DNA from: Paracoccaceae bacterium
GTDB taxonomy: Bacteria; Pseudomonadota; Alphaproteobacteria; Rhodobacterales; Rhodobacteraceae
Assembly: GCA_007134805.1 (NCBI GenBank)
Contig: SLKB01000033.1
Coordinates: 1 to 8,896 of the forward strand
DNA length: 8,896 nt
Direction of reading: 5' to 3'
The notes beneath the pieces were generated by a model that made no database searches, had not been told where the DNA came from, and was given only the letters and a program-made list of their open reading frames with translations. The position numbers were made by a program, and so were the translations under genes. Positions within the stretch are counted from its first letter, which is position 1; each line of letters opens with the position of its first letter. Below, piece after piece: positions 1-6,849 of this stretch.

Positions 1-1713
1 ACAGTCGTCTACACGCAGGGCGATCCGATCTCCGGTGTCTATCTGGTCAAGTCGGGTATGGTCGAAGTGACGGATGGCAATGGTGCGCTGGTCTCGATCC
101 TTAGCCCGCGCAATTCCTTCGGAGAACGTGGGCTCTTGCGCGACGGGCGCGCGGTCACCACGGCGACCACAACCGCCGAGACAGTGCTCTTGTGCCTGCC
201 AGGTGACGAGCTGCGCCATCTCATTGCCAACTTCCCGGCTTTCGGGCGGTTTTTCAGCCGCGGGCAGGGGCATGGGAGCAAACTGAGCCGTCAGAGCGAC
301 CTCGCCACGATGAAGGTGGCCGACCTCATGGCGCGCAAGCCGCTGAGTGCGACCGGTTCAACGACCGCCCAGGACGCGGCAAAGATGATGCGCGAGAGCC
401 GGATTTCCTGTGTGCCGGTCGTGGACAACGGCGAGAAGCTGATCGGGATCGTGACCACGCGAGATTTGTCTGGGCGGGTCCTCGCGGCAGGGCGCGGAGG
501 CGATACACCGCTGTCCGAGATCATGACGCCCGACCCGATGGCCCTGAGCCCCGAGGCCCTTGGCTCGGACATCCTGCACATGATGCTCGAGCATCGCATC
601 GGACATCTTCCGGTCGTGCGGGGCGAGAAGCTGATCGGCATGATCACCCAGACCGATTTGACGCGGTTCCAGGCGATCAGTTCAGCCCAGCTAGTGCGCG
701 ATGCTGCAGTCTCGACCACACCTGAGCAGTTGGCCCAGGTAACCGAGCGCATCCCGCAGCTGCTGGTTCAACTGGTGGGCGCGCATTCCGCGCATGATGT
801 GGTCACCCGGCTGATAACCGATATCGCCGACACGGTCACGCGGCGGCTGCTCAAGCTGGCCGAGGAAAAGTTCGGGCCGCCGCCCGTGCCCTATCTCTGG
901 GCCGCGTGCGGCAGTCAGGGGCGGCAGGAACAGACCGGGGTGAGCGATCAGGACAATTGCATCATTATCGACGATTCTGTCACGCCCGATGACATGCCTT
1001 ATTTTGCCGACATCGCGCGCTTTGTGAGTAACGGGCTCAACGAGGCCGGCTATTATTTCTGCCCTGGCGACATGATGGCGACGAACCCGCGCTGGTGCCA
1101 GCCGCAGAAGACATGGCGGCGGTATTTCTCCGGCTGGATCAAGACGCCGTCCCCCGAGGCGCAGATGCTCGCCTCGGTGATGTTTGACCTGCGCCCGATC
1201 GGCGGGCAGGTGAGCCTGTTCCGCGATTTGCAGCAGGAAACGCTCGAAGCAGCCTCGAAGAATTCGATCTTCGTTGCGCATATGATCTCCAATTCGATCA
1301 AGCACACCCCGCCGCTGGGTTTGCTGCGCGGCTTTGCGACGATCCGTTCGGGCGAGCACAAGAACCATGTCGACATGAAGCTCGGCGGTGTGGTGCCCGT
1401 GACTGATCTCGCGCGCGTCTATACGCTGCGCGGCCGGATCGCGGCCGCCAACACCCGCGCCCGGCTTCTGGAGGCAGAGGAGAAGGGCATCATCTCGGTT
1501 TCGGGCGCCCGCGATCTGATCGAGGCCTATGACCTGATCGCAAATCTGCGGCTTGAGAATCAGGCCAATCTGGTGCGGATGGGACGCAAGCCCGACAATT
1601 TCCTTGCCCCTTCGGATCTGTCTGATTTCGAGCGCAGCCATTTGCGCGATGCCTTTGTGGTCGTGCGCACGATGCAATCTGCCGTCGGGCAGATGGCCGG
1701 AACACTGGGCTGA
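1..1713 (+). CDS. cNMP-binding / CBS-pair / DUF294 nucleotidyltransferase-like protein (5' end cut by window)
   Basis: The reading frame is open from base 1 and the translated start matches the middle of a cyclic-nucleotide-binding beta-roll (YTQGDPISGVYLVKSG), so the true start lies upstream and the ATG at 58 is internal. The 570 visible residues show, in order: the end of a cNMP-binding domain (about 1-90), two CBS repeats (about 104-163 and 169-224, each with a GIVTTRDL/GMITQTDL-type motif), a DUF294 nucleotidyltransferase-like domain with GSQGRQE at 304-310 and a D-Q-D at 316-318, and a helical DUF294 C-terminal domain. The GS...D-x-D pattern resembles the nucleotidyltransferase fold of GlnD, but the transferred group and target are unknown. 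Proteins of this architecture are, from general knowledge, often encoded near acetate-type sodium:solute symporters and DnaQ-like exonucleases; any symporter would be left of this window. It is probably cytoplasmic. It leads the operon, 10 nt before the next gene. The family call is firm; the biochemical role is not. Confidence 0.9.
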   Translation, partial: TVVYTQGDPISGVYLVKSGMVEVTDGNGALVSILSPRNSFGERGLLRDGRAVTTATTTAETVLLCLPGDELRHLIANFPAFGRFFSRGQGHGSKLSRQSDLATMKVADLMARKPLSATGSTTAQDAAKMMRESRISCVPVVDNGEKLIGIVTTRDLSGRVLAAGRGGDTPLSEIMTPDPMALSPEALGSDILHMMLEHRIGHLPVVRGEKLIGMITQTDLTRFQAISSAQLVRDAAVSTTPEQLAQVTERIPQLLVQLVGAHSAHDVVTRLITDIADTVTRRLLKLAEEKFGPPPVPYLWAACGSQGRQEQTGVSDQDNCIIIDDSVTPDDMPYFADIARFVSNGLNEAGYYFCPGDMMATNPRWCQPQKTWRRYFSGWIKTPSPEAQMLASVMFDLRPIGGQVSLFRDLQQETLEAASKNSIFVAHMISNSIKHTPPLGLLRGFATIRSGEHKNHVDMKLGGVVPVTDLARVYTLRGRIAAANTRARLLEAEEKGIISVSGARDLIEAYDLIANLRLENQANLVRMGRKPDNFLAPSDLSDFERSHLRDAFVVVRTMQSAVGQMAGTLG

Positions 1714-1723
1714 AGGGGCAGGC

Positions 1724-2272
1724 ATGATCCTTGAATTTCTGGCAGTCGTGGTGGCGGGGTTTGGCGGTGGGGGTGCCGCGATGATCCTGCAAAAGCTCAC
1801 GTTACGCCACATGCCTGAGTGGACAACCCCTTTCGGCGTGGCTGCCGGTATGCTCGCGATGGTGGTCTATCTGGAATACACTTGGGCCGGCAGATTCGAG
1901 GCGGGTCTGCCCGATGAGGTGGCTGTCGTCAGCGCGAACCAGCAGCGCATCTGGTATCGACCCTGGACTTATGTCGTGCCCCTGACAACGCGGGTCATCG
2001 CGGTCGATAATCGCATGCGCCAGCGTAACGTCAACAATCCCGACATGGTGCGGACTGGTGTGGTCCTGGCCGAGCGCTGGGCTCTGACGATGGCGTATAA
2101 GTCATTTTTCGATTGCGCCAATGCGCGCAGGGCCGATGTCACATCGGGCACGAGACTGAACGAGGAGGGGATCCCCGTGGATGCCGCATGGTATCAGCTG
2201 GCTGCGGAGGATCGGTTTTTGGAAGTTGCCTGTGGAGGAGGAACTCATGGAGGATCAGGCGGAGAGAGCTGA
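1724..2272 (+). CDS. conserved-looking two-helix membrane protein, function unknown
   Basis: This 182-residue protein is not one I can assign to a named family. The ATG at 1724 is preceded by a purine-rich AAGGGGCAGG right after the stop of the upstream gene, so the start is well placed and translation is probably coupled. A glycine-rich first hydrophobic segment (about 4-22) and a second one (about 36-50) suggest two membrane helices, followed by a soluble part of roughly 130 residues that is rich in Trp, Tyr and Arg (WYRPWTYVVP at 77-86). Cysteines at 131 and 170 are the only ones in the protein. The glycine-rich tail (GGGTHGGSGGES) is encoded by DNA that also carries the ribosome binding site and first codons of the next gene, so its composition may reflect that constraint more than function. 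Its place between the DUF294 protein and the receiver suggests it belongs to the same signalling unit, perhaps as a membrane partner; this is inference. Confidence 0.8.
   Translation: MILEFLAVVVAGFGGGGAAMILQKLTLRHMPEWTTPFGVAAGMLAMVVYLEYTWAGRFEAGLPDEVAVVSANQQRIWYRPWTYVVPLTTRVIAVDNRMRQRNVNNPDMVRTGVVLAERWALTMAYKSFFDCANARRADVTSGTRLNEEGIPVDAAWYQLAAEDRFLEVACGGGTHGGSGGES
2234..2241 (+). promoter_or_regulatory. Shine-Dalgarno site for the receiver gene
   Basis: GGAGGAGG lies 5-8 nt before the ATG at 2247, inside the 3' end of the upstream coding region. It decides the receiver start in favour of 2247 over an in-frame upstream ATG at 2181, which has no comparable site and would add 22 residues not resembling a receiver domain. 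Confidence 0.8.
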
Positions 2273-2669
2273 AATACTTGTTGTCGAGGATGAGGACAAT
2301 ATCGCGATCGCGCTTAATTACCTGCTGACGCGCGAGGGCTATAATCAGACGCGGCTGGAAACAGGCGCAGGGGCGGTCGACATGATTCGCGAGCTCAAGC
2401 CCGATCTCGTGTTGCTCGATGTCATGCTGCCCGAGGTCTCCGGCTACGAGATCTGCCAGTCAGTGCGTGCAGATCCCGAATGTGCCGATGTCCGCATCCT
2501 GATGATGACTGCGCGCGGCTCGGCGATGGAGCGGCGCAAGGGTCTGGCGATGGGCGCGGACGGGTTCATCTCGAAGCCCTTCGAGTTGAAGGAATTGCGC
2601 GACGAGGTGCGCAAGATCCTGTCCGGCGCGCCCCGGCATGAACCCCGAGAGGGCAAGGAGGATGCTTGA
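2247..2669 (+). CDS. single-domain response regulator (receiver only)
   Basis: The 140-residue product is a complete CheY-like receiver with no output domain. The phosphorylation residues are all present: acidic pair E14/D15 in VVEDEDN, phospho-acceptor D58 in LLDVMLPE, the switch residue T88 in MMTARG, and K110 in SKPFEL. About 25 residues follow the domain and are charged and probably unstructured. The start at 2247 follows a strong GGAGGAGG and overlaps the upstream gene by 26 nt; the stop overlaps the start of the downstream gene by 8 nt, so all three are likely translationally coupled. With no DNA-binding domain it probably acts by protein contact or phosphotransfer. The next gene looks like a histidine kinase but lacks the H-box histidine, so the phosphodonor is probably elsewhere in the genome or, if symporter-linked, upstream of the window. 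Confidence 0.93.
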   Translation: MEDQAERAEILVVEDEDNIAIALNYLLTREGYNQTRLETGAGAVDMIRELKPDLVLLDVMLPEVSGYEICQSVRADPECADVRILMMTARGSAMERRKGLAMGADGFISKPFELKELRDEVRKILSGAPRHEPREGKEDA

Positions 2670-4761
2670 GCGCCTCAGTCTACGGCTGCGCATCCTGCTC
2701 TTCTTTGCGGCCCTCGGGCTGGGCGCCGTCGCAGCGCTGGTCGCTGGCGGTTGGCTGGTATTGGCGCGCGGGGGCGACGTTGATCCGCTCGACGCCATGG
2801 TGCAGGCCGGGCTGTTCGCCGGGTTTCTGATCCTCTTTCTGGTGACCGGGGTCTGGTACCTTTTCGATGCCAATGTAGCGCGCGCGATCGAGTCGCTTGC
2901 GAATGCGATCCGCACCCGCGCGCAAAGCGATGTCGATGCCGATATCAAGGAAGAGCGTGACCGCGCCCGGTACCTGGGCGATCTTGCCCCAGCGGCTGCC
3001 GAGATCACGCGCTCGCTTGCTGCAACGCGCTCGGCACTCGCCGAATCGGTGGCGCGCGAAACCTCGCGCCTGTCGGCCGAGAAGGCGCGCCTGGAAAAGC
3101 TGCTCGCCGATGTGCCAGTTGCCGTCCTGCTCTGCACGGCCGATTATCAACTGGTTTTCTACAATGGACAGGCCGTGTCGATCCTTGAGGCTGGCGGCGC
3201 GCCAGGGCTTGATCGCAACCTACTGGATTACCTGCGCGAAGGCCCCGTGCGCCATGCCTATGAACGGTTGAGCAAGCTCAATGACCCCGACGCAGCTTCG
3301 GATCTTGTTTGCGCGACCACCGGAACGGGGCGGCTTCTGTCGGGCCGTATGCGTGTCTTACGCCGGACGGATCACACTCGCCGCCCGGGCTTTGTGCTGA
3401 CCCTGCGCGATGTGACCGCGGACATGGCCGCCCATTCTGCGCGCGAGGCGCTGTTGGGCGAGGTCTTCGACCGGGTTCGGCGCCCGGCCGCCAATCTGCA
3501 GACCGTGATCGGGGTCATGTCGGAAGAACGCGATATGTCGCATGCGCGGGAACTGACCGCGGCGATGCTCTCGGAAGTCCATGACCTTACCAAGGCCATC
3601 ACGGAACTGGGCCAACGTTATGACGAGGGGCGGATCGATTGGCGCCCGCAGATCCAGATCCGCTCGCGCGATCTGATGGACGGGATCAGCGCGCAGTTCG
3701 ACACCAAGGGCCTGACGCTCGAGACGCGGGGGCCGGAACTGGTGCTGACATGCGACGGTTTCGAGCTTGCGCTCTGGTTCCGCTGGATGGGGGTGCAACT
3801 TTCGGAGCATGGTTATGGGCACAGATTCGTACTGGAGTTGAGTGAGGAAGACGGACCGGGCGCGATCCTCGACCTGACATGGCAAGGTGAGCCCTTGCCG
3901 GTGGGCGAGTTCGACGCCTGGCTTTCCAGCTCGCTCGATGCGCAGGCGCTGGAATTGACCGCGCGCGCTGTACTCAACGCGCATGGGACCGAGGCCTGGC
4001 CGGAAGTCCTGCCGGACGGGCGCTGCACAGTGCGCTTTCCGATCCCGAATGCGCGCCGCGCGACCAGCCGACCCGCGCCCCTGCAGCGCGAGGTGGTCTA
4101 TGATTTCGAGCTACTGTCCAAGGAACGCAATGCCGAGGTTCTCGAAGCGCGTTTGCAGGATCTGACCTATGTGGTCTTCGATACCGAAACGACAGGCCTT
4201 ACGCCCTCCAATGACGAGATCGTGCAGATCGCAGCCGTGCGGGTGGTCAATGGCCGTCGCGTGCGGCGCGAGGTTTTCGATACGCTCGTAGATCCCAAGC
4301 GCCCGATCCCGCAAAGCTCGACAGAGGTGCATGGCATAACCGATGACATGGTCAAGGGTGCCCCCACGATTGCCGATGCCGGAAAACGATTCCATGAATT
4401 CGCGCGCGGCGCTGTGCTGGTTGCACATAACGCCCCCTTCGACATGGAATTCCTGCGCCGACATGAGCGCAACATCGGTGCGAAGTTCGACCATCCGGTG
4501 CTCGATACTGTGCTTTTGTCAGCAGTGGTCTATGGCCAGCTTGAGCAGCATTCGCTCGATGCGCTGACCATGCGACTCGGCATCACCATCCCGGAAGAGG
4601 CGCGCCATACGGCCATTGGCGACACGGTCGCAACCGCGGATGCCTTCCTGAAGCTGATGCCGATGCTCCGCGCGCGCGGTCTCGAGACGTTCGGCGATGT
4701 GCTGAGCGAGGTGCGCCGGCATGGCCGATTGCTGAAGGATCTGAACACCAAGGCAGGCTGA
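2662..4761 (+). CDS. membrane-anchored PAS / degenerate histidine kinase fused to DEDDh 3'-5' exonuclease
   Basis: From the ATG at 2662 the product has 699 residues. Two hydrophobic segments (about 10-35 and 46-68) are followed by a charged helical linker, a PAS-like region (about 144-250, LLADVPVAVLL then a DVT ending), a region shaped like HisKA (about 255-320), a degraded HATPase-like region (about 345-455) and a C-terminal exonuclease domain (about 500-665). Where kinases have H-E-x-R-x-P this protein reads D270-R-V-R-R-P, so the phospho-acceptor histidine is missing, and I see no clear N or G boxes. The exonuclease motifs are intact: D507 and E509 in FDTETTGL, D594 in HNAPFD, H649 and D654 in HTAIGD, as in DnaQ/PolC-type proofreading domains. 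Start: 2662 gives an MLERLSLRLR N-terminus and overlaps the receiver stop by 8 nt; an in-frame ATG at 2638 would add eight residues without a good ribosome binding site. AAGGAGG abuts 2662 and GAGAGGG lies 8 nt upstream. The domain call is firm; substrate and role are unknown. Confidence 0.88.
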   Translation: MLERLSLRLRILLFFAALGLGAVAALVAGGWLVLARGGDVDPLDAMVQAGLFAGFLILFLVTGVWYLFDANVARAIESLANAIRTRAQSDVDADIKEERDRARYLGDLAPAAAEITRSLAATRSALAESVARETSRLSAEKARLEKLLADVPVAVLLCTADYQLVFYNGQAVSILEAGGAPGLDRNLLDYLREGPVRHAYERLSKLNDPDAASDLVCATTGTGRLLSGRMRVLRRTDHTRRPGFVLTLRDVTADMAAHSAREALLGEVFDRVRRPAANLQTVIGVMSEERDMSHARELTAAMLSEVHDLTKAITELGQRYDEGRIDWRPQIQIRSRDLMDGISAQFDTKGLTLETRGPELVLTCDGFELALWFRWMGVQLSEHGYGHRFVLELSEEDGPGAILDLTWQGEPLPVGEFDAWLSSSLDAQALELTARAVLNAHGTEAWPEVLPDGRCTVRFPIPNARRATSRPAPLQREVVYDFELLSKERNAEVLEARLQDLTYVVFDTETTGLTPSNDEIVQIAAVRVVNGRRVRREVFDTLVDPKRPIPQSSTEVHGITDDMVKGAPTIADAGKRFHEFARGAVLVAHNAPFDMEFLRRHERNIGAKFDHPVLDTVLLSAVVYGQLEQHSLDALTMRLGITIPEEARHTAIGDTVATADAFLKLMPMLRARGLETFGDVLSEVRRHGRLLKDLNTKAG

Positions 4762-4770
4762 GCGCTCAGC
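4757..4770. repeat. 14-bp palindrome holding two convergent stop codons
   Basis: GCTGAGCGCTCAGC is a perfect palindrome. The stop of the plus-strand exonuclease gene (4759-4761) and the stop of the minus-strand ornithine cyclodeaminase gene (4766-4768) are its symmetric halves, leaving only 4 nt between the two coding regions. It can form a 5-bp stem with a GCGC loop in either transcript, but no T-run follows on either side, so it is not a standard intrinsic terminator. Confidence 0.7.
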
Positions 4771-5809
4771 GCGCGCGCATCAACATGCCATAGAGGTCGC
4801 GCGGGTCAGCAGGGTCGGCGATCATGTCCAGCGCCTCGAAACGGGGGGTGTGACGAAGCAGGTCGAGAACGTAGCGCAACGCGCTGAAATCCTCAATCGC
4901 AAAGCCCACCGAATCGAACAACGTGATCTGCCCCGCACTTTGCCGGCCAGGCGCGGCGCCTGAAATGACCTGCCACAGTTCAGTCACGGGGTGCTCCTGC
5001 GGCAGTTGCTGGATCTCGCCCTCGATCCGGGTCTGGGGCGGGTATTCGACATAGATGTCAGAGCGCAGCAGGATGTCGCGGTGCAGTTCGGTCTTGCCCG
5101 GACAGTCGCCGCCCACTGCATTTATGTGCGTGCCGGCGCCGACCAGATTGTCGGTCAGGATTGTCGCATATTGCTTGTCGGCCGTGCAGGTGGTGATGAT
5201 CTGTGACCCGGCCACCGCGTCTTCGGCGCTTGTGCAGGGCACGATCCTGAGCCCGGACGCTGCAAGGTTTCTGGCGCATTTGTGTGTGGCCTCGGCGTCG
5301 ATATCGTATAGTCGCACTTCGGTGATCCCGCAGATCCGCCGAAAGGCCAGGGCCTGGAATTCGGCCTGCGCGCCATTGCCGATCATTGCCATGCTGCGGG
5401 CACCTTCAGGGGCGAGCCATTTCGCGGCCAGCGCGCTGGTGGCCGCAGTGCGCAAAGCGGTCAGAAGCGTCATCTCGCTCAACAGAAGCGGATAGCCTGT
5501 CTCGACCGACGCGAGCAGCCCGAAGGCAGTGACGGTCTGCAAGCCGCGGCGCATATTGGCAGGGTGGCCATTCACGTATTTGAAGCCGTAGGTCTCGCCA
5601 TCCGAGGTTGGCATGAGTTCGATCACCCCGATCTCGCTATGCGCGGCGATGCGCGGGGTCTTGTCGAAGCGCTCCCAGCGGCGGAAATCGGCCTCGATCG
5701 CGTCGGCGAGACCCGCCATCATTTCTTCCGGTCCGATATCATGGACCAGACGCATCATGTTCTCGACACTGACAAAGGGCACAAAGGCTCTCTCGGAAGG
5801 GAGGGGCAT
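4766..5809 (-). CDS. ocd: ornithine cyclodeaminase
   Basis: The 347-residue product fits ornithine cyclodeaminase (EC 4.3.1.12), which converts L-ornithine to L-proline and ammonia with bound NAD. The family is about 350 residues and belongs to the OCD/mu-crystallin superfamily. Visible landmarks are K77 in YGFKYVNGHP, R120 in TALRTAATSA, the dinucleotide-binding MIGNGAQAEF (142-151) followed by the acidic D170 at the end of the next strand, and D235 in VGGDCPGKTEL. These match, in spacing, the lysine, arginine and catalytic aspartate known from the Pseudomonas putida enzyme. The start has a GGAG seven nt upstream and lies 17 nt after the arginase stop, so the two form one operon and act in sequence in the cytoplasm. 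The HPANMRRGLQT segment is typical of true OCDs, which argues against the related alanine dehydrogenase or lysine cyclodeaminase. A sister specificity cannot be fully excluded. Confidence 0.93.
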   Translation of the reverse strand: MPLPSERAFVPFVSVENMMRLVHDIGPEEMMAGLADAIEADFRRWERFDKTPRIAAHSEIGVIELMPTSDGETYGFKYVNGHPANMRRGLQTVTAFGLLASVETGYPLLLSEMTLLTALRTAATSALAAKWLAPEGARSMAMIGNGAQAEFQALAFRRICGITEVRLYDIDAEATHKCARNLAASGLRIVPCTSAEDAVAGSQIITTCTADKQYATILTDNLVGAGTHINAVGGDCPGKTELHRDILLRSDIYVEYPPQTRIEGEIQQLPQEHPVTELWQVISGAAPGRQSAGQITLFDSVGFAIEDFSALRYVLDLLRHTPRFEALDMIADPADPRDLYGMLMRAR

Positions 5810-5826
5810 GGTGGGGCTCCGGTAAT

Positions 5827-6753
5827 TCAGGGGTAGAGGCGCGTGGGCCGGTCGAAGACTTTCTTGCCGAGCGCCGAGCAGGTCAGGTCGATCATCAACT
5901 CGGTCGTGCGGCCCCGTTCGTCGAGCATGGGGTTCAACTCCACAAGATCGAGCGCCGTGATGCGCTGCGACTCGTGCAGTAGTTCCATGACCAGATGCGC
6001 CTCGCGGAAAGTCGCACCGCCCGGGACAGTCGTGCCGACCGCCGGGGCGATCGCCGGGTCGAGGAAATCCACATCAAGGCTGACATGCAGCGCGCCGTCT
6101 TCCGCGCGTACCCTTTCGAGGAACTGGCGTAGAGGGGTGCTGATCCCGTGTTCATCGAGCGCGCGCATGTCCCAGATGGTCATGTCGTGCTGTAGAAGGG
6201 CCGAATGCTCCGGGCCATCGACCGAGCGGATGCCGAACAGGCAGATCTGTGCGGGCGGAAGCGGCGACGGGAATGGGGCGAAGCTCTCGAAGCCGGGCAG
6301 GCCTGCGGCATAGGCGACCGGTGTGCCATGCAGATTTCCCGAGGTGCTGGTCAGCGGGGTGTGGAAATCGGAATGCGCGTCCAGCCAGAGCAGAAAGAGC
6401 GGCCGGCCCTCGGCACGCGCCTGCGCCGCAGAACCCGCAACGGAGCCAAGCGAGATCGAGTGGTCCCCGCCGAGGATGATCGGCAGAGCGCCCTCGGCGA
6501 GGGCGGCTTGCGTCTCTGCCGCGATCAGGTCGGACCAGGCCAACGTCTGGGGCAACTGGTCGACGCTGGGATTGGGGCTTGTCGCCGCGCGGGGCGGCGG
6601 CCGCTCGATATCGCCGCGATCCGAGATGTGATGACCCAGCGCGCGCAAGGCCTCGGAGAGCCCCCGAACGCGATAGGCGGCCGGGCCCATCGAACAGCCG
6701 GGACGTCGCTGGCCGCTGTCGCTGGGCGCGCCAATCAGGGCGATATGTGTCAT
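5827..6753 (-). CDS. rocF: arginase
   Basis: The 308-residue product is an ureohydrolase of the arginase branch (EC 3.5.3.1; L-arginine to L-ornithine and urea, two Mn2+ ions). All six expected metal ligands are visible: H98 in GGDHS, D125, H127 and D129 in DAHSDFHTP, and D227 and D229 in SLDVDFLDP. The SGNLHGTP segment (138-145) and E274 in ELNPMLDERGRT favour arginase over agmatinase. An N-terminal APSDSGQRRPGCSMGP segment is also arginase-like. The start at 6753 is an ATG six nt after GGAGG; an in-frame TTG at 6759 would abut that site and is unlikely. Arginase is the first gene of a two-gene operon with ornithine cyclodeaminase and is divergent from an Lrp-type regulator, so it is probably induced by arginine or ornithine. 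Confidence 0.95.
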   Translation of the reverse strand: MTHIALIGAPSDSGQRRPGCSMGPAAYRVRGLSEALRALGHHISDRGDIERPPPRAATSPNPSVDQLPQTLAWSDLIAAETQAALAEGALPIILGGDHSISLGSVAGSAAQARAEGRPLFLLWLDAHSDFHTPLTSTSGNLHGTPVAYAAGLPGFESFAPFPSPLPPAQICLFGIRSVDGPEHSALLQHDMTIWDMRALDEHGISTPLRQFLERVRAEDGALHVSLDVDFLDPAIAPAVGTTVPGGATFREAHLVMELLHESQRITALDLVELNPMLDERGRTTELMIDLTCSALGKKVFDRPTRLYP

Positions 6754-6849
6754 GTGCAACCTCCGTTACCTGTCATCTCGAGGCAAAACCTGGCAGAAAC
6801 AAGCATGAATAGTTGCTGAAACAACCGCTTTATGTGCAAAATGACATCT
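6754..6849. promoter_or_regulatory. divergent control region between arginase and the Lrp-type regulator
   Basis: This gap of under 100 bp must hold the promoters of both genes and is more A/T-rich than its surroundings. Several symmetric elements are visible: an imperfect inverted repeat GTTG-N6-CAAC (6812-6825), an 8-bp inverted repeat ACAAGCAT (6799-6806) paired with ATGCTTGT (6850-6857), TGTCAT (6771-6776) paired with ATGACA (6841-6846), and the octamer ATGTGCAA occurring at 6752 and again at 6832, exactly 80 bp apart. Lrp/AsnC proteins usually bind several weakly symmetric sites and wrap DNA, so these are candidate operators, but short repeats like these can occur by chance. A possible plus-strand promoter is TTGCTG (6813-6818), 18 bp, CAAAAT (6837-6842). 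Confidence 0.5.
6760..6764 (-). promoter_or_regulatory. Shine-Dalgarno site for arginase
   Basis: Read on the minus strand this is GGAGG, six nt before the ATG whose first base is 6753. It decides that start over the in-frame TTG at 6759, which would leave no spacer. Confidence 0.75.

Noticed and set aside
58..1713. ATG at 58 as the start of the DUF294 gene
   Set aside because: The frame is open upstream and codes for the preceding strands of the cNMP-binding domain, so the gene begins left of the window.
691..1812. Long open frame on the minus strand opposite the DUF294 gene
   Set aside because: It is antisense to a gene with clear domain motifs, and its His/Arg/Pro-rich translation has no recognisable fold; long antisense frames are expected in GC-rich coding DNA.
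2181..2246. N-terminal extension of the receiver from the ATG at 2181
   Set aside because: The extra residues do not belong to a receiver and lack a ribosome binding site, whereas 2247 has GGAGGAGG at ideal distance.
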